64,000 nt of DNA from Superficieibacter sp. 1612_C1 (GCF_015234305.1 NZ_JADGMI010000007.1:105227-169226), one strand, 5' to 3'. Shown: positions 1 through 10,158, counted from the first letter of the stretch. The notes: a model not told the origin generated them from the letters alone. Program-made: numbers and translations.

Positions 1-872
1 TTTTCCAGTTTCTGCACCACCTGAGCGCGCGCGCCGCCTTTATAGAATTCGCCCATCTCAATCGCCAGCATCTCTTTGTGCTTAAAGTAATACAGCAAAT
101 ACGAACACGGCAGCAGATTCAGTGAACGGATCAGGCCCTCGTTAAACGGCAGGCCAAAGATATTCTTGACGGTTCTGGCGGTCAGCGTGCCGGATGCCAC
201 GCCGTCAATCAGCTCGGCAAAACGTGACTGACCGTTAACCAGCACATCCTTGATAAACACCATATGGTTCAGACCGAAGAGATCGATGGACAGGTCATCG
301 CTATCTTCCAGTTTCAGCACGTCGTGGACGAACATTTTCATGCCGACCGGCACGTTGCACACGCCGATAAAGCGTTTAAAGTTAGTGTGGCGGTACACCG
401 CCTCGGTCACCATCCCGGCCGGGTTGGTAAAGTTAACGATCCATGCGTTCGGGCAAATTTCCTCGACGTCTTTGATAATGTCAAAAATGACCGGAATGGT
501 GCGCAGCCCCTTAAACAGACCGCCAGCGCCGTTTGTTTCCTGCCCCAGATAGCCGTGGCTTAAGGGAATACTCTCGTCTTTTTCGCGCGCTTTCAGCTGG
601 CCGACGCGCAGCTGAGTGGTGACAAAATCAGCCCCCTGAAGCGCCTGGCGGCGATCCAGCGTTTTGAAGACTTTCAGCGGTACGCCCGCCTTTTCCACCA
701 TTCGCTGACACAGGGCATGGATAATATCGAGCTTCTCCTGTCCTTCTTCCACATCCACCAGCCATAATTCGCTGACGGGCAGTTCATCATAGCGTTTAAT
801 AAAACCTTCGAGTAATTCCGGGGTATAGCTGCTGCCGCCACCGATAGTGACCACTTTTAATTTCTGGCTCAT
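1..872 (-). CDS. chbF: 6-phospho-beta-glucosidase ChbF, left chb copy (3' end outside window)
   Basis: This gene encodes a glycoside hydrolase family 4 enzyme that cleaves phosphorylated chitobiose in the cytosol using NAD+ and a divalent metal. About 290 N-terminal residues are visible, and the rest lies beyond the left edge. The Rossmann-type start with [15 protein letters not shown], the metal-site region GVCNVPVG and the FGLNHM segment are intact. By eye it differs from the second copy at 5077-6426 by only about six residues over this part, far fewer than the neighbouring chb genes do. The first residues differ (MSQKLK here, MKSLK in the other copy). The chbR gene lies upstream in the same orientation. 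A chbG copy should follow to the left but cannot be seen. Confidence 0.95.
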   Translation of the reverse strand, partial: MSQKLKVVTIGGGSSYTPELLEGFIKRYDELPVSELWLVDVEEGQEKLDIIHALCQRMVEKAGVPLKVFKTLDRRQALQGADFVTTQLRVGQLKAREKDESIPLSHGYLGQETNGAGGLFKGLRTIPVIFDIIKDVEEICPNAWIVNFTNPAGMVTEAVYRHTNFKRFIGVCNVPVGMKMFVHDVLKLEDSDDLSIDLFGLNHMVFIKDVLVNGQSRFAELIDGVASGTLTARTVKNIFGLPFNEGLIRSLNLLPCSYLLYYFKHKEMLAIEMGEFYKGGARAQVVQKLE

Positions 873-985
873 ACTTTTTTCCTCGTGATCCATTGCGATG
901 AATGCAATTACTCCTCCACATTCATCGCGGATATTAATTTTACTGTCGCATAGCTACGGGAAAATACCGTAGCGTGTGAATTGTT

Positions 986-1810
986 TTACTTGATGACCGT
1001 CAGTCGCTTGCGATAATTGCTTGGGGTAAAGGATGTCAGCTTTTTGAATGTTTTAATAAACAAACTTGGGCTACTGTACCCTGACTCATAGGCAATATCG
1101 GTGACAGTGTAGTTCGTAATCTCAAGCTGTTTCATAGCAAAGTTAATGCGGATGTCATTAATGATCTGCATTGGCGTTTTGCTATAGTAACGCTGAGTTG
1201 CACGTGTTAAATACTCCTGAGTCTTTCCGGAAAGCGCGACCATATTTTCAAGCGCCCCCTCGCCAAACTTCATTTTATCGTGCATGGCTTCTACCGTTGT
1301 TTTCAGCCACTGTGGTATCACATCCTGCGATTGATCTTCACGATAATGCCGCAAACGGTTAATAATATAAAAAGACACAACTTCTATAAACTCATCAAAT
1401 TCAGTTTCGCGAAAATTCAGCGAAGCGATCACTGATTCGATATAGTTGAGAAATGTATTTTTAACAGAGTAAACCTGCGAAGCGACCAGGCAGTATGGCA
1501 TCAACGGCTGATAGTGGGTGGCAAAAAATTCTTTGCTTATCCCCACATTCAGAATGCGCGTCGCCCCAAACTCATAAAAGCTCTGGTGATGCGAACCTAA
1601 CGGGATAAACACAAAATCACCACGCTCAAGCAGAACCCGCTTACCGTTGATCTCTTGGTAGTAGCGCCCCGTAAGCACCAGCGTGAACTCATAGTAGTCG
1701 TGCTGGTGCAGACCACTCACGCTTTCCGTTTTGTTGTAGATGAAGACATGAAAATTGCGGCCGTTAAACAGTTGCTGTTCCCGTGCGGTGTTAATTTCCA
1801 TGGTCATCAT
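986..1810 (-). CDS. chbR: AraC-type chitobiose operon regulator ChbR, left copy
   Basis: This is a 274-residue dual regulator of chb operons, with an N-terminal cupin sensor (about residues 20-110, HQHDYYEF and RGDFVF motifs) and a C-terminal AraC double helix-turn-helix (about 170-270). In E. coli ChbR represses chb without chitobiose and activates it with NagC relief and CRP. The N-terminus ([10 protein letters not shown]) is much closer to E. coli ChbR than the right-hand copy is. The start has two adjacent ATGs plus a third at 1801, and an AAGG lies nine bases before the first. The gene sits between chbA and chbF as in E. coli. It shares only about two thirds identity with ChbR at 6527-7339, so the two regulators may respond to different ligands or sites. 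Confidence 0.93.
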   Translation of the reverse strand: MMTMEINTAREQQLFNGRNFHVFIYNKTESVSGLHQHDYYEFTLVLTGRYYQEINGKRVLLERGDFVFIPLGSHHQSFYEFGATRILNVGISKEFFATHYQPLMPYCLVASQVYSVKNTFLNYIESVIASLNFRETEFDEFIEVVSFYIINRLRHYREDQSQDVIPQWLKTTVEAMHDKMKFGEGALENMVALSGKTQEYLTRATQRYYSKTPMQIINDIRINFAMKQLEITNYTVTDIAYESGYSSPSLFIKTFKKLTSFTPSNYRKRLTVIK

Positions 1811-1837
1811 CTTCGGCTGCCTTAGTGTATTGATAAC

Positions 1838-2185
1838 CTATTGTACCTTCTCGTGAAGTTCGATCAATTCAGCAATCAGCTCGCGGGCCAGCATTGACGT
1901 CATAAGATGATCCTGCGCATGAACCAGCACCAGGCTCACCTTCATCTTCCCCTCGCCTTCATCACTTTCAATGAGCTGGGTCTGTACCCGGTGCGCGTCA
2001 CTCAGGGCAATGCGCGATTGCTCCATCGTCTGTTTTGCCGCCGTAAAATCGCCCTGTTTGGCTTGCTTGAGCGCCGTATAAGCCAGACTACGCGCCTGAC
2101 CTGAATTGATAATCAGCCCCATCACGACTTCTTCGAGGTCATTTTCCTGCACAGGTTCTGCCGTGATATTGTCCAGATCAAACAT
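1838..2185 (-). CDS. chbA: PTS N,N'-diacetylchitobiose IIA component ChbA, left copy
   Basis: This is the cytosolic IIA phosphocarrier of the chitobiose phosphotransferase system (lactose/chitobiose IIA family). It takes phosphate from HPr and passes it to ChbB. It has 115 residues, the usual family length, and is all-helical. The phospho-accepting histidine is His89 in VLVHAQDHLM, and the metal/trimer region follows. The gene lies between chbC and chbR with short gaps, in operon order B-C-A-R. It is highly similar to the copy at 7373-7720, with most differences in residues 1-20 and 50-80. Confidence 0.95.
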   Translation of the reverse strand: MFDLDNITAEPVQENDLEEVVMGLIINSGQARSLAYTALKQAKQGDFTAAKQTMEQSRIALSDAHRVQTQLIESDEGEGKMKVSLVLVHAQDHLMTSMLARELIAELIELHEKVQ

Positions 2186-2235
2186 ACATTTTCCTTTTTA
2201 CAATGGCGGTATGGGCTTCCCCATACCGCGTGTCA

Positions 2236-3594
2236 TCAGAATTTCAGTGCATTCGCGATATCTTCTTCGCTCTCTTCTTCCTCAATAACTGCCTGCGCCT
2301 TATTCGAGACCATAACAAACGGCAGGTAAATGAGCGTTGCGATAGCTAAGTTGACCAAGGCGACTAACAGTGCTGCGACACTGCCGTTACTGTTAAAGAA
2401 CGCCCCCAAACCGGTGGGCATTGTCCATGGCGCAAGGTTAGTCACCGGAGGAATAATACCCATCGAATAGGCGGCAAGGGTAACCGCAGCCAGTATTGGC
2501 TGAACCAGCACGAACGGTATGAACATAACCGGGTTCATAATAATTGGCAGGCCAAAAAGGATCGGTTCGTTGATCTGAAAGATACCCGACGGCAACGCCA
2601 GTTTTGCGACCTGACGGTGATCCGCGCGACGAGAGGCGATGAAGATGGCAATGATCAGACCCAACGTTGCACCAGAACCACCCAGCAGAACATAAGAGTC
2701 AAGCATGGGTTTAGCCCAGAAGTGGAACTGGTGTCCTGCCGCTATCGCCGCGTCAACGGAACCGTACTGGTTATACAGCGCAATGTTTTCCAGCGCCCAT
2801 GGCGTCATAATGCCGTTATCCAGCGCGGTCAGCGCCAGGGAACCATGCACACCAAAGAACCACAGTAACGTGTTGAATATGACATATGCCCAACCAACGA
2901 CGCCGCCCATCGCTGCCAACGGCTTCGAGATGGAGTCCATGATGATCTGATGGAAGTTACTGCCGTAAGAGGCTAACAGCCAGGAGATAACCCCGAAAAT
3001 ACAGAGAATAATAAAGCCTGGGATCAGCGCGGAAAAAGAACGGGATACGGAGGAAGGCACACTATCTGGTAGGGTGATCACCCAGTTACGACGAATAACG
3101 AAGGTGAACATTTCAGCCACGACCAGACCAATAATCATGCCTGAAATAATATTCTGACCACCAAGCCAGTTCGCCCCAACCGCATAGGCTTCCCCAACGC
3201 TGAAGGGCGTTACGGTCATAAACGCCGCCACCGCCAGTAACCCTGCCGCCATTGGATCGACTTTGCGTTCTTCAGCAAGCGCGGACCCAATAAAGAAGGG
3301 AGCCATCAGTGACATAATGCCGAGGGTACCGTTATAGACGTTGCCGCCAATGCCTTTAAAGCTATTTAAGGTTTCAATGGTTGACGCATCCAGCCGTATT
3401 CCCATTGAATAAAAGAAAGAACCTTCGCCAAAGCTCAAAAATACGTTATTGATGAGAACAAACATGGCCCCTGCGAGGGTCAGCGGCATTAATTTAATAA
3501 AGCCATTTTTAATGGCATTGATGTGCGGTTGCTTGCCTATTTTTACAGCAAAAGGAAGCAGCACCTTTTCAAGCGAATCGATCACTTTACTCAT
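2236..3594 (-). CDS. chbC: PTS N,N'-diacetylchitobiose permease IIC component ChbC, left copy
   Basis: This is the membrane channel subunit of the chitobiose PTS. It moves the disaccharide across the inner membrane while ChbB phosphorylates it. The 452-residue product has about ten hydrophobic segments, the family signature region [14 protein letters not shown] in the sugar-binding half, and an acidic tail (EEEESEEDI). I chose the ATG at 3594 because MSK matches the family start; an upstream in-frame extension is unlikely to be used. The gene lies 50 bp upstream of chbA in the same orientation. It is slightly closer to E. coli ChbC than the right-hand copy is, for example in its C-terminal IANALKF. 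Confidence 0.95.
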   Translation of the reverse strand: MSKVIDSLEKVLLPFAVKIGKQPHINAIKNGFIKLMPLTLAGAMFVLINNVFLSFGEGSFFYSMGIRLDASTIETLNSFKGIGGNVYNGTLGIMSLMAPFFIGSALAEERKVDPMAAGLLAVAAFMTVTPFSVGEAYAVGANWLGGQNIISGMIIGLVVAEMFTFVIRRNWVITLPDSVPSSVSRSFSALIPGFIILCIFGVISWLLASYGSNFHQIIMDSISKPLAAMGGVVGWAYVIFNTLLWFFGVHGSLALTALDNGIMTPWALENIALYNQYGSVDAAIAAGHQFHFWAKPMLDSYVLLGGSGATLGLIIAIFIASRRADHRQVAKLALPSGIFQINEPILFGLPIIMNPVMFIPFVLVQPILAAVTLAAYSMGIIPPVTNLAPWTMPTGLGAFFNSNGSVAALLVALVNLAIATLIYLPFVMVSNKAQAVIEEEESEEDIANALKF

Positions 3595-3674
3595 AATGAA
3601 TACCCTTAAAGGCCGCAATCAATTTGCGGCGTTTAATAATGAAATAACTCTTTGACGGGAAAAATAATAAAAAA

Positions 3675-3995
3675 TTATTGCGCAGCAGCTTTTTTAATAG
3701 CAGCAACGGCTGCTTTAAGTACACCTAAACCATCGACCTTACCATAAAGCGTTGAATCAATTACTTCAATAGGTTTGTTCGGTAGAATTTTTTGAATATC
3801 CTGCAACATGTAGCCAATTTGCGGCCCAAGGAGAATAACATCGGCTTGCGGACCTTTTTCCGCAGCAAATGCTTCAGAAAACGCTTCAATTACGACAGGC
3901 ACTTCATATTTCTCAGCCTGCGCACGCATTTTGGATACCAATAAAGATGTAGACATCCCCGCAGAGCAAAAAAGATAAATATATTTCTTTTCCAT
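3675..3995 (-). CDS. chbB: PTS N,N'-diacetylchitobiose IIB component ChbB, left copy
   Basis: This 106-residue cytosolic IIB subunit receives phosphate from ChbA and phosphorylates the incoming sugar. The phosphorylated cysteine is Cys10 in the P-loop motif FCSAGMSTS. Length and sequence match E. coli ChbB throughout. It is the first gene of the left chb operon. A promoter-like region lies upstream (3996-4200), so this copy has its own control and need not depend on read-through from the right-hand operon. Confidence 0.95.
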   Translation of the reverse strand: MEKKYIYLFCSAGMSTSLLVSKMRAQAEKYEVPVVIEAFSEAFAAEKGPQADVILLGPQIGYMLQDIQKILPNKPIEVIDSTLYGKVDGLGVLKAAVAAIKKAAAQ

Positions 3996-4084
3996 TCTCG
4001 CTTCCTCAACTTATGAATTATGTCATCACTGGTCGATGTTTCATTGACCCTACCTCGTTGTGATGACCTCCTGTTTATGAGTCG

Positions 4085-4200
4085 AGTATACGGCATCTCT
4101 TTGGGTCAGAAAAATCCATCCGGGCAAGAAATCATCTCTCATTGACCTCTCGTTATGATTTTCTTCACACTTTACTCAAATAATTCGCGCAATTAAATAA
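4085..4200 (-). promoter_or_regulatory. Promoter/operator region of the left chb operon
   Basis: On the minus strand a perfect-looking -10 box TATACT occupies 4090-4085, with no good -35 box, as expected for a CRP-activated promoter. Further upstream, 4177-4200 holds an imperfect palindrome (AAATAATTCGCG then CAATTAAATAA) that resembles the AT-rich arms and central CG of NagC operators known at E. coli chb. A TCTCTCATTGACCTC stretch near 4135-4149 is shared with the matching region of the other operon and may be part of the ChbR/CRP site. Assigning individual sites to regulators is an inference. Confidence 0.5.
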
Positions 4201-4212
4201 GCATTTGAATCA

Positions 4213-4240
4213 TAAAAAAGCCCGACGGGGATGTCGGGCT
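4213..4240 (-). terminator. Rho-independent terminator of the right chb operon
   Basis: Stem arms 4220-4226 and 4233-4239 (GCCCGAC/GTCGGGC) with a six-base loop are followed on the minus strand by a run of six T. It lies 62 bp past the chbG stop and just before the promoter region of the left operon, so it separates the two chb transcription units. Confidence 0.85.
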
Positions 4241-4301
4241 TCAGACTGCTGACAAACGTTATACCATTGAATTTGCCTGGCGACGTGGCCGCAGTTTTCT
4301 T

Positions 4302-5060
4302 TTACAGATCGCTGAAGTTTCCCAGCCGGAAGCCCCGCGCGGTTACCGCCGCTTTTAATGACGGCGCTGTCAGCACCTCCAGCTCCTCCAGCCGCGGATA
4401 GCAGTATTTGCTCTCCTGCAACGCCTTATCGACAAAACCGGGATGGCACATGACTTCAATTGACCGCTCACCACGCGCAGCGGCGTCGTCCAGAAGAGTG
4501 AGAAAAAACGCCTCGTTGACGTTTTCCGCATAGAAGTTGCTGGCAAAGCTGTCGCTGCTGCGCTCGCCGGTGAGCGTAATCGCGTTTTGCGCAACAACTT
4601 CACGATCGATACGCACCGGCAGCCCCTTCTCACCGGCAAATTTTGCGACAATGGCATACACCTGGGGGATCAGATGGACGTGATGATGGCTGTCAATATG
4701 CGTGGGCGCACGGCCAAAAACATCTAAAAAGCGCTGATACTGGCAGGCCAGTTCGCGCTCAACCTCCTGCGAATTTAACGCTCCCTGCTCAGCCACTTCC
4801 CAGACCCATTTCCCCAGCGTGCCGTCACGCGCCAGCGAAGGCATGTCGGTTAAAGGACAACCAAAGCTGAGCACAAAATGCAGCCCGACGCCCAGTTGCG
4901 GCGTCTGCGCGCTCAGTTCTGCGGCATGCTCCACCGCAGGCGCGTTCATCATCGCGGTGGTGGAGGTCACCACGCCATGACGCGCGGCCTCGATGATGCC
5001 GTAGTTAACGCCTTTGCTTAATCCAAAGTCATCAGCGTTGACGATCAATAAACGTTGCAC
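4302..5060 (-). CDS. chbG: Chitooligosaccharide deacetylase ChbG
   Basis: This is a YdjC-family carbohydrate deacetylase (252 residues) that removes an acetyl group from phosphorylated chitobiose or chitotriose. In E. coli this step is needed for ChbF cleavage and for induction through ChbR. The family metal-binding motifs are present: [10 protein letters not shown] near the N-terminus, DSHHHVH near residue 120 and CHPGF in the last third. The start is GTG at 5060, chosen because a strong AAAGGAGG lies just upstream and the next residues match E. coli ChbG. It begins 16 bp after the chbF stop and is the last gene of the right operon. It is more divergent from E. coli than the other chb proteins are. 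Confidence 0.93.
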   Translation of the reverse strand: MQRLLIVNADDFGLSKGVNYGIIEAARHGVVTSTTAMMNAPAVEHAAELSAQTPQLGVGLHFVLSFGCPLTDMPSLARDGTLGKWVWEVAEQGALNSQEVERELACQYQRFLDVFGRAPTHIDSHHHVHLIPQVYAIVAKFAGEKGLPVRIDREVVAQNAITLTGERSSDSFASNFYAENVNEAFFLTLLDDAAARGERSIEVMCHPGFVDKALQESKYCYPRLEELEVLTAPSLKAAVTARGFRLGNFSDL

Positions 5061-5076
5061 AGGGTGCCTCCTTTCA

Positions 5077-6426
5077 TTACTGCGATGATTTAATGGCGGC
5101 AATCGCCTTCGCGAAGCGCGGCAGATGCGCCTCATGCGCCAGCAGCAGTTCGCGTACCAGCACTTCTGCATCGTTGTCGGAACGCATCAGCGGGTTAAGG
5201 TTCAGCGCCAGCATCGCGTCGTTAAACACGCCGCTCAGTGCCGCCCTGCTTGCCGCTATTTCGAAACACTTGATGGTGTGGATCAGCCCCAGCACTTTTT
5301 CATCAAAATGGGTGATGCGCGGGTGTGGCGTCGCGCCGTTGCGACCCAGCAGGCAGGTCATCTCAACCGTCCAGTCCTGCGGAATATTCTGCACGCTTCC
5401 CTGATGCGGAATATTGATGTAGTGCTCAGTTTGCTTGTCGTTGTAAATCGCGTTAATCACTTCACAGGCGGCATCGGAGTAGTACGCGCCGCCGCGCTGC
5501 TCAAGCTCCGCCGGTTTTACGTTCAGATGGGGATCTTTATACAGTTCGAAAAGCTGTTTTTCGAGCTGCTGGACGACCTGAGCGCGCGCGCCGCCTTTAT
5601 AGAATTCGCCCATCTCAATCGCCAGCATCTCTTTGTGCTTAAAGTAATACAGCAGATACGAACACGGCAGCAGATTGAGCGAACGGATCAGCCCTTCATT
5701 AAACGGCAGGCCAAAGATATTTTTGACGGTTCTGGCGGTCAGCGTACCGGAGGCCACACCGTCGATCAGTTCGGCAAAACGCGACTGGCCGTTGACCAGC
5801 ACATCTTTAATAAAGACCATATGGTTCAGGCCGAACAGATCGATGGACAGATCGTCGCTCTCTTCCAGTTTCAGCACGTCGTGGACGAACATTTTCATGC
5901 CGACCGGCACGTTGCACACGCCGATAAAGCGTTTAAAGTTAGTGTGGCGGTACACCGCCTCGGTCACCATGCCGGCCGGGTTGGTAAAGTTAACGATCCA
6001 TGCGTTCGGACAAATTTCTTCGACGTCTTTGATAATGTCAAAGATGACCGGAATGGTACGCAGGCCCTTAAACAGACCGCCTGCGCCGTTGGTCTCCTGG
6101 CCCAGATAGCCGTGGCTTAGCGGAATACGTTCATCTTTTTCACGCGCTTTCAGCTGGCCGACGCGCAGCTGGGTGGTGACGAAATCCGCACCCTGTAGCG
6201 CCTGGCGGCGATCCAGCGTTTTAAAGACTTTTAGCGGCACGCCCGCCTTTTCCACCATCCGTTGACACAGGCTATGAATAATATCGAGCTTTTCCTGACC
6301 CTCTTCCACATCCACCAGCCACAATTCGCTTACCGGCAGTTCATGATAGCGCTTAATAAAACCTTCCAGTAATTCCGGCGTGTAGCTACTGCCACCACCA
6401 ATAGTGACAACTTTTAAACTTTTCAT
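5077..6426 (-). CDS. chbF: 6-phospho-beta-glucosidase ChbF, right chb copy
   Basis: This full-length GH4 family enzyme (449 residues) hydrolyses phosphorylated, mono-deacetylated chitobiose with NAD+ and metal in the cytosol. Visible landmarks are the dinucleotide-binding start ([11 protein letters not shown], residues 6-16), Cys171 in GVCNVPVG and His202 in FGLNHM, both expected metal or catalytic positions in GH4. Over the shared part it is almost identical to the copy at 1-872, and the DNA is also very close (roughly 93% by eye around the first 150 bases). The regulator genes next door are far more diverged, which suggests recent gene conversion. The gene is cotranscribed with chbG. Confidence 0.96.
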   Translation of the reverse strand: MKSLKVVTIGGGSSYTPELLEGFIKRYHELPVSELWLVDVEEGQEKLDIIHSLCQRMVEKAGVPLKVFKTLDRRQALQGADFVTTQLRVGQLKAREKDERIPLSHGYLGQETNGAGGLFKGLRTIPVIFDIIKDVEEICPNAWIVNFTNPAGMVTEAVYRHTNFKRFIGVCNVPVGMKMFVHDVLKLEESDDLSIDLFGLNHMVFIKDVLVNGQSRFAELIDGVASGTLTARTVKNIFGLPFNEGLIRSLNLLPCSYLLYYFKHKEMLAIEMGEFYKGGARAQVVQQLEKQLFELYKDPHLNVKPAELEQRGGAYYSDAACEVINAIYNDKQTEHYINIPHQGSVQNIPQDWTVEMTCLLGRNGATPHPRITHFDEKVLGLIHTIKCFEIAASRAALSGVFNDAMLALNLNPLMRSDNDAEVLVRELLLAHEAHLPRFAKAIAAIKSSQ

Positions 6427-6526
6427 ATAAAACCCCGTTCAGTAAATGATCGCCGTGATTAATAGATTCACGGAATCCATAACTGTGAATTGATAATTTA
6501 AATAAATTCCTGCGCGGTAGTATTAA

Positions 6527-7339
6527 TTAGCTACCACAATGCTTTTTGCGATAAGCCCCCGGCGTAAACGCCGTTAACTTTTTAAAAGTCTTAATAAAAA
6601 TACAGGGACTGCTAAACCCGGCGTCATAAGCAATATCGGCCACCGAGAAATTGGTGGTTTCAAGCTGCTTCTTGCAAAAATTAATCCGGATATCGTTAAT
6701 AATTTGCACCGGCGTCTTGTTGTAATACTTTTGCGTGGAGCGCGTGAGATACGCCTGACTCTTACCGGAAATCGTAATCATCTTCTCCAGCGCGTTCTCA
6801 CCAAACATGGTTTTATCATGCATCTCCTTCACGGTTCGCCTCAGCCAGAGGGGGATATCATCATCTTCCACCTGCTCTTTATAATGCTGTAAACGGTTAA
6901 CAATATAAAACGTCAACAGCTTATTGAACTCATCGAATTCATCATCGCGAAAATTTAGCGAGGCAATGGTTGACTCAATGTAGGTGAGAAACTCTTTCTT
7001 AATATGATACTTTTGCGAGGCGACAAAGCAAAAAGGTAACAGGTACAGGTAATGCTCATCAAAAAATGAACGGCTGATCCCCATATTTAAAATACGCGTC
7101 ATACCAAATTCATAAAAGGTTTGATGGTGCGAACCAATGGGAACGAAGACAAAATCCCCTCGCTCCAGCAGTACCCGTTTACCATTGATCTCCTGATAAC
7201 AGTTTCCCGTCAGAACAATGGTAAACTCGTAATAGTCATGCTGATGTAATCCACTGACGCTTTCAACCTTATCAAGAATGAATATATGAAAATCTTCACT
7301 GTTCAAAAATTGACTTGCGCGTACCGTTTGGATTTCCAT
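6527..7339 (-). CDS. chbR: AraC-type chitobiose operon regulator ChbR, right copy
   Basis: This 270-residue protein has a cupin sensor ([19 protein letters not shown]) and a C-terminal AraC DNA-binding domain ([10 protein letters not shown] and [19 protein letters not shown]). The AGGAG seven bases before the ATG supports the start. It occupies the canonical chbA-chbR-chbF position next to the complete operon. Compared with the left ChbR it has changed across the sensor and linker (about one third of residues), while histidines and core cupin residues persist. Divergence in the sensor with a conserved HTH would fit a changed inducer; this is an inference. Confidence 0.93.
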   Translation of the reverse strand: MEIQTVRASQFLNSEDFHIFILDKVESVSGLHQHDYYEFTIVLTGNCYQEINGKRVLLERGDFVFVPIGSHHQTFYEFGMTRILNMGISRSFFDEHYLYLLPFCFVASQKYHIKKEFLTYIESTIASLNFRDDEFDEFNKLLTFYIVNRLQHYKEQVEDDDIPLWLRRTVKEMHDKTMFGENALEKMITISGKSQAYLTRSTQKYYNKTPVQIINDIRINFCKKQLETTNFSVADIAYDAGFSSPCIFIKTFKKLTAFTPGAYRKKHCGS

Positions 7340-7372
7340 CGCACTCTCCTGTTACCCGGTATTCTTTACAGC

Positions 7373-7720
7373 CTATTGTATTTTCTCATGCAGCTCAATC
7401 AGCTCGGCAATCAGCTCGCGGGCCAGCATCGACGTCATCAGGTGATCCTGGGCATGCACCAGCACCAGGCTCACTTTCATTTTGCCCTGCCCCTGATCGC
7501 CCTCAATCAATTGAGTCTGTACGCGATGCGCTTCGTTCAGCGCCAGCTTTGATTGCGACATCAGCTCCCGGGCCGCGGCAAAATCGCCCTGTTTCGCTTT
7601 TTTCAGCGCCGCATAGGCCTGACTACGCGCGGAACCTGAGTTAATAATCAGCCCCATCACCACTTCTTCAAGTTCATCGGCCGTGGTATCGGATTCAACA
7701 ATCTCTTCCAAATCAAACAT
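7373..7720 (-). CDS. chbA: PTS N,N'-diacetylchitobiose IIA component ChbA, right copy
   Basis: This 115-residue IIA phosphocarrier of the lactose/chitobiose family has His89 in VLVHAQDHLM as the predicted phosphorylation site. A good ribosome binding site (AAAGGAAAG) precedes the ATG. The C-terminal helix (LARELIAELIELHEK) is identical to that of the left copy. Differences cluster at residues 5-16 and in the middle helix. Because IIA surfaces are conserved between copies, the two systems could exchange phosphate; this is an inference. Confidence 0.95.
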   Translation of the reverse strand: MFDLEEIVESDTTADELEEVVMGLIINSGSARSQAYAALKKAKQGDFAAARELMSQSKLALNEAHRVQTQLIEGDQGQGKMKVSLVLVHAQDHLMTSMLARELIAELIELHEKIQ

Positions 7721-7770
7721 ACGATCTTTCCTTTCAGCAGGGAGCGGGACTTCTCCCGCTCCGGTGAGGG

Positions 7771-9129
7771 TTAAAACGACAGGGCGTTCCTGATATCTTC
7801 TTCGCTCTCTTCTTCCTCAATCACGGTTTGTGCTTTATTGGAGATGATCACGAACGGCAGATAGAACATCGTTGCTACTCCCAGGTTGAACAGGGCGAGG
7901 ATCAGTGCACCGATGCTACCGTTAGAGTTAAAGAACGCCCCGAGGCCTGGCGGCATGGTCCATGGCGCAAAGTTGGTTGACGGTGGGATAAGACCCAGCG
8001 AGTAAGCCGCCAGCGTGATGCCCGCCAGAATCGGCTGGATCAGTACGAAGGGGATCATCATCAGCGGGTTCATGATAATCGGCATACCGAACAGAATCGG
8101 TTCGTTGATATTGAACAGCCCTGACGGCAGCGCCAGTTTCGCCACCTGACGGTGATCCGCCCGGCGTGAGGCGATGAAAATCGCGATAATAAGACCCAGC
8201 GTGGCCCCCGTACCGCCGAGGAAAATATACGATTCCAGCATCGGTCCGGTCCAGAAATGGAAGGTTTTACCGGCGGCAATGGCCGCATCTACCGAACCAA
8301 ACTGGGTGTAGGTCGCCATGTTTTCCATACCCCAGGGACCGAGGATACCGCTGTTCAGCGCGGTCAGTGCCAGCCCGCCGTGGACACCAAAGAACCACAA
8401 CAGCGCGTTGAATACCACGTAAGCCCAGCCCACCACGTTTCCCATAGAGGCCAGCGGTTTAGAGACGCTATCCATAATGATCTGGTGGAAATTACTGCCG
8501 ATAAGCGTCAGGCCCCAGGCGATGAAGCCCATAATTAACAGAATAATAAAACCTGGGATCAGCGCAGAGAACGAGCGAGAAACTGACGCAGGCACGCTAT
8601 CCGGCAATTTGATGACCCAGTTATGGCGCACGATAAAGGTGAAAATTTCTGCGACCACCAGCCCGATAATGATACCGGAAATAATGTTCTGCCCGCCCAG
8701 CCAGTTAGCACCGACGGCATAGGCTTCCCCCACGGAAAACGGCGTAACCGTCATAAAAGAGGCGATCGACAATAAACCGGCAGCCAGCGGATCGACTTTA
8801 CGCTCTTCAGCCAGCGCCATACCGATAAAGAACGGTGTCATCAGCGACATAATACCCAGCGTACCGTTATAAACGCTGCCGCCAATAACCTTGAACCCTT
8901 CTAATGTTTGAATCGTCGAAGCGTCAAGTCTTACCCCTAATGAAAAAAAGAATGACCCTTCACCAAAACTCAAGAATACGTTATTAATCAGAACAAACAT
9001 TGCGCCTGCAAGCGTTAATGGCATTAACCGAATAAAACCATTTTTAATCGCATTAACATGTACCTGCTTGCCTAATTTCACAGCAAAGGGAAGGAGAACC
9101 CTTTCAAGTGAATCAATCGCTTTGCTCAT
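7771..9129 (-). CDS. chbC: PTS N,N'-diacetylchitobiose permease IIC component ChbC, right copy
   Basis: This is the inner-membrane sugar channel of the right-hand chitobiose PTS, 452 residues with about ten membrane helices and the sugar-site segment [14 protein letters not shown]. The MSK start at 9129 matches the family, so I prefer it to the longer in-frame reading. Substitutions relative to the left copy lie mainly in periplasmic loops and in the region around residues 190-290, which may bear on substrate range. The tail keeps the acidic EEEESEEDI motif. It is in the operon between chbB and chbA. Confidence 0.95.
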   Translation of the reverse strand: MSKAIDSLERVLLPFAVKLGKQVHVNAIKNGFIRLMPLTLAGAMFVLINNVFLSFGEGSFFFSLGVRLDASTIQTLEGFKVIGGSVYNGTLGIMSLMTPFFIGMALAEERKVDPLAAGLLSIASFMTVTPFSVGEAYAVGANWLGGQNIISGIIIGLVVAEIFTFIVRHNWVIKLPDSVPASVSRSFSALIPGFIILLIMGFIAWGLTLIGSNFHQIIMDSVSKPLASMGNVVGWAYVVFNALLWFFGVHGGLALTALNSGILGPWGMENMATYTQFGSVDAAIAAGKTFHFWTGPMLESYIFLGGTGATLGLIIAIFIASRRADHRQVAKLALPSGLFNINEPILFGMPIIMNPLMMIPFVLIQPILAGITLAAYSLGLIPPSTNFAPWTMPPGLGAFFNSNGSIGALILALFNLGVATMFYLPFVIISNKAQTVIEEEESEEDIRNALSF

Positions 9130-9210
9130 AAATAGCATCCTGTAATGCCGCAATACCGGATTGCGGCGATAAAATATGAAATTACTCTTTGACGGGAAAA
9201 ATAAATAAAA

Positions 9211-9531
9211 TTAATGTACTGCTGCTTTTTTAATAGCTGCGACAGCGGATTTTAATACACCCAATCCATCGACTTTTCCGTACAGAATGGAATCAATCAC
9301 TTCAACAGGTTTGTTAGGTACGGTAGTTTTAATATCTGGCAACATATAAGCAATTTGTGGCCCGATTAAAATGACATCTGCTTCAGGCCCTTTTTCTGCG
9401 GCCAGTGATTCAGGAAATGCTTCAATGATAACCGGCACTTCATATTTTTCTGCCTGAGCACGCATTTTTGATACCAGCAGAGAAGTGGACATCCCTGCGG
9501 AACAAAACAAATAAATTTTTTTCTTCTCCAT
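9211..9531 (-). CDS. chbB: PTS N,N'-diacetylchitobiose IIB component ChbB, right copy
   Basis: This 106-residue IIB subunit has the phosphocysteine P-loop FCSAGMSTS (Cys10). The start at 9531 was chosen because MEKKKIYLF matches E. coli ChbB; the upstream in-frame residues do not. It is the first gene of the complete right-hand operon chbBCARFG. A divergence from the left copy is seen around residues 40-75, where the phospho-transfer partner surface is expected to be mostly conserved. Confidence 0.95.
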   Translation of the reverse strand: MEKKKIYLFCSAGMSTSLLVSKMRAQAEKYEVPVIIEAFPESLAAEKGPEADVILIGPQIAYMLPDIKTTVPNKPVEVIDSILYGKVDGLGVLKSAVAAIKKAAVH

Positions 9532-9631
9532 AAAACCCTCCATAATTTTACGAACAAATTTTATACGGCGAATTATTAATCTCAACTTGCCTTTGCAGGC
9601 AATTCAAAATGATATTGTTTTGCCTGAGTGA

Positions 9632-9747
9632 AGTATACGATTTTACGTAGGGGGGTGATAATGCGTAAAGTGCATGAATTGTCTCTCTTTGACCTCATGC
9701 TTTGACGACCCTCACATTTCGGTCAAATAATTCGCGATGCTAAAAAA
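9632..9747 (-). promoter_or_regulatory. Promoter/operator region of the right chb operon
   Basis: A minus-strand -10 box TATACT lies at 9637-9632, 101 bp before the chbB start, with no -35 consensus. Upstream, TCTCTCTTTGACCTC (about 9682-9696) and AAATAATTCGCG (from 9725) are shared with the left operon region. The NagC-like palindrome has a weaker second half here than in the left copy. The two operons therefore probably answer to a similar but not identical set of regulators. Confidence 0.5.
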
Positions 9748-9760
9748 GAATAGCGCAGAC

Positions 9761-9796
9761 AAAAAGAAACCGACACAAGGGCCGGTTTCTTTTTTA
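9761..9796 (-). terminator. Terminator downstream of osmE
   Basis: Stem arms GAAACCG (9766-9772) and CGGTTTC (9783-9789), flanked by A-rich and T-rich runs on both sides, form a hairpin that can end transcription in either direction. Its main job is probably to end osmE, whose stop is at 9817. Confidence 0.85.
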
Positions 9797-9816
9797 ACTC
9801 AGGCAGAGCAAGGGGG

Positions 9817-10158
9817 TTACTGCTTCGGAGCCTGGGGATCGGTGTCATACTCGGCACAGGTCTGGTAGCCAGAGTTCAGCACCCGGCCAGCATCATCCAG
9901 CGCTACAAAATAAGTTTCTGTTTTACCATCACGTTGCCCCAGGATATAAGTCTGGCACGTACCGCGAGCATGGACCATCGACACTTCAGAAGAAGGACGG
10001 CCGGCGATCTGCTGTACCTGCTGACGCGTCATCCCTTTCTTAATATCTTTTACGACTGGCTGTGTAAACTGGTCTTTAGTACGATCATAGGCCGTACAAC
10101 CAGCCAACATAGTCAGTACTGCCGCTGCACTTAAAATTCCTGCTACGTTCTTGTTCAT
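9817..10158 (-). CDS. osmE: Osmotically inducible lipoprotein OsmE
   Basis: This 113-residue small lipoprotein has an N-terminal signal ending in the lipobox LAGC (Cys21), followed by a SmpA/OmlA (BamE-like) domain at about 40-105 with [13 protein letters not shown]. Length and sequence match E. coli OsmE, whose transcription rises at high osmolarity and in stationary phase. It is probably anchored in the outer membrane facing the periplasm. The gene is divergent from nadE, and the 240 bp between them carries both promoters. Confidence 0.95.
   Translation of the reverse strand: MNKNVAGILSAAAVLTMLAGCTAYDRTKDQFTQPVVKDIKKGMTRQQVQQIAGRPSSEVSMVHARGTCQTYILGQRDGKTETYFVALDDAGRVLNSGYQTCAEYDTDPQAPKQ

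Noticed and set aside
5125..6120. 331-codon frame antisense to chbF
   Set aside because: The same type of shadow appears on both chbF copies; no ribosome binding site or homology.
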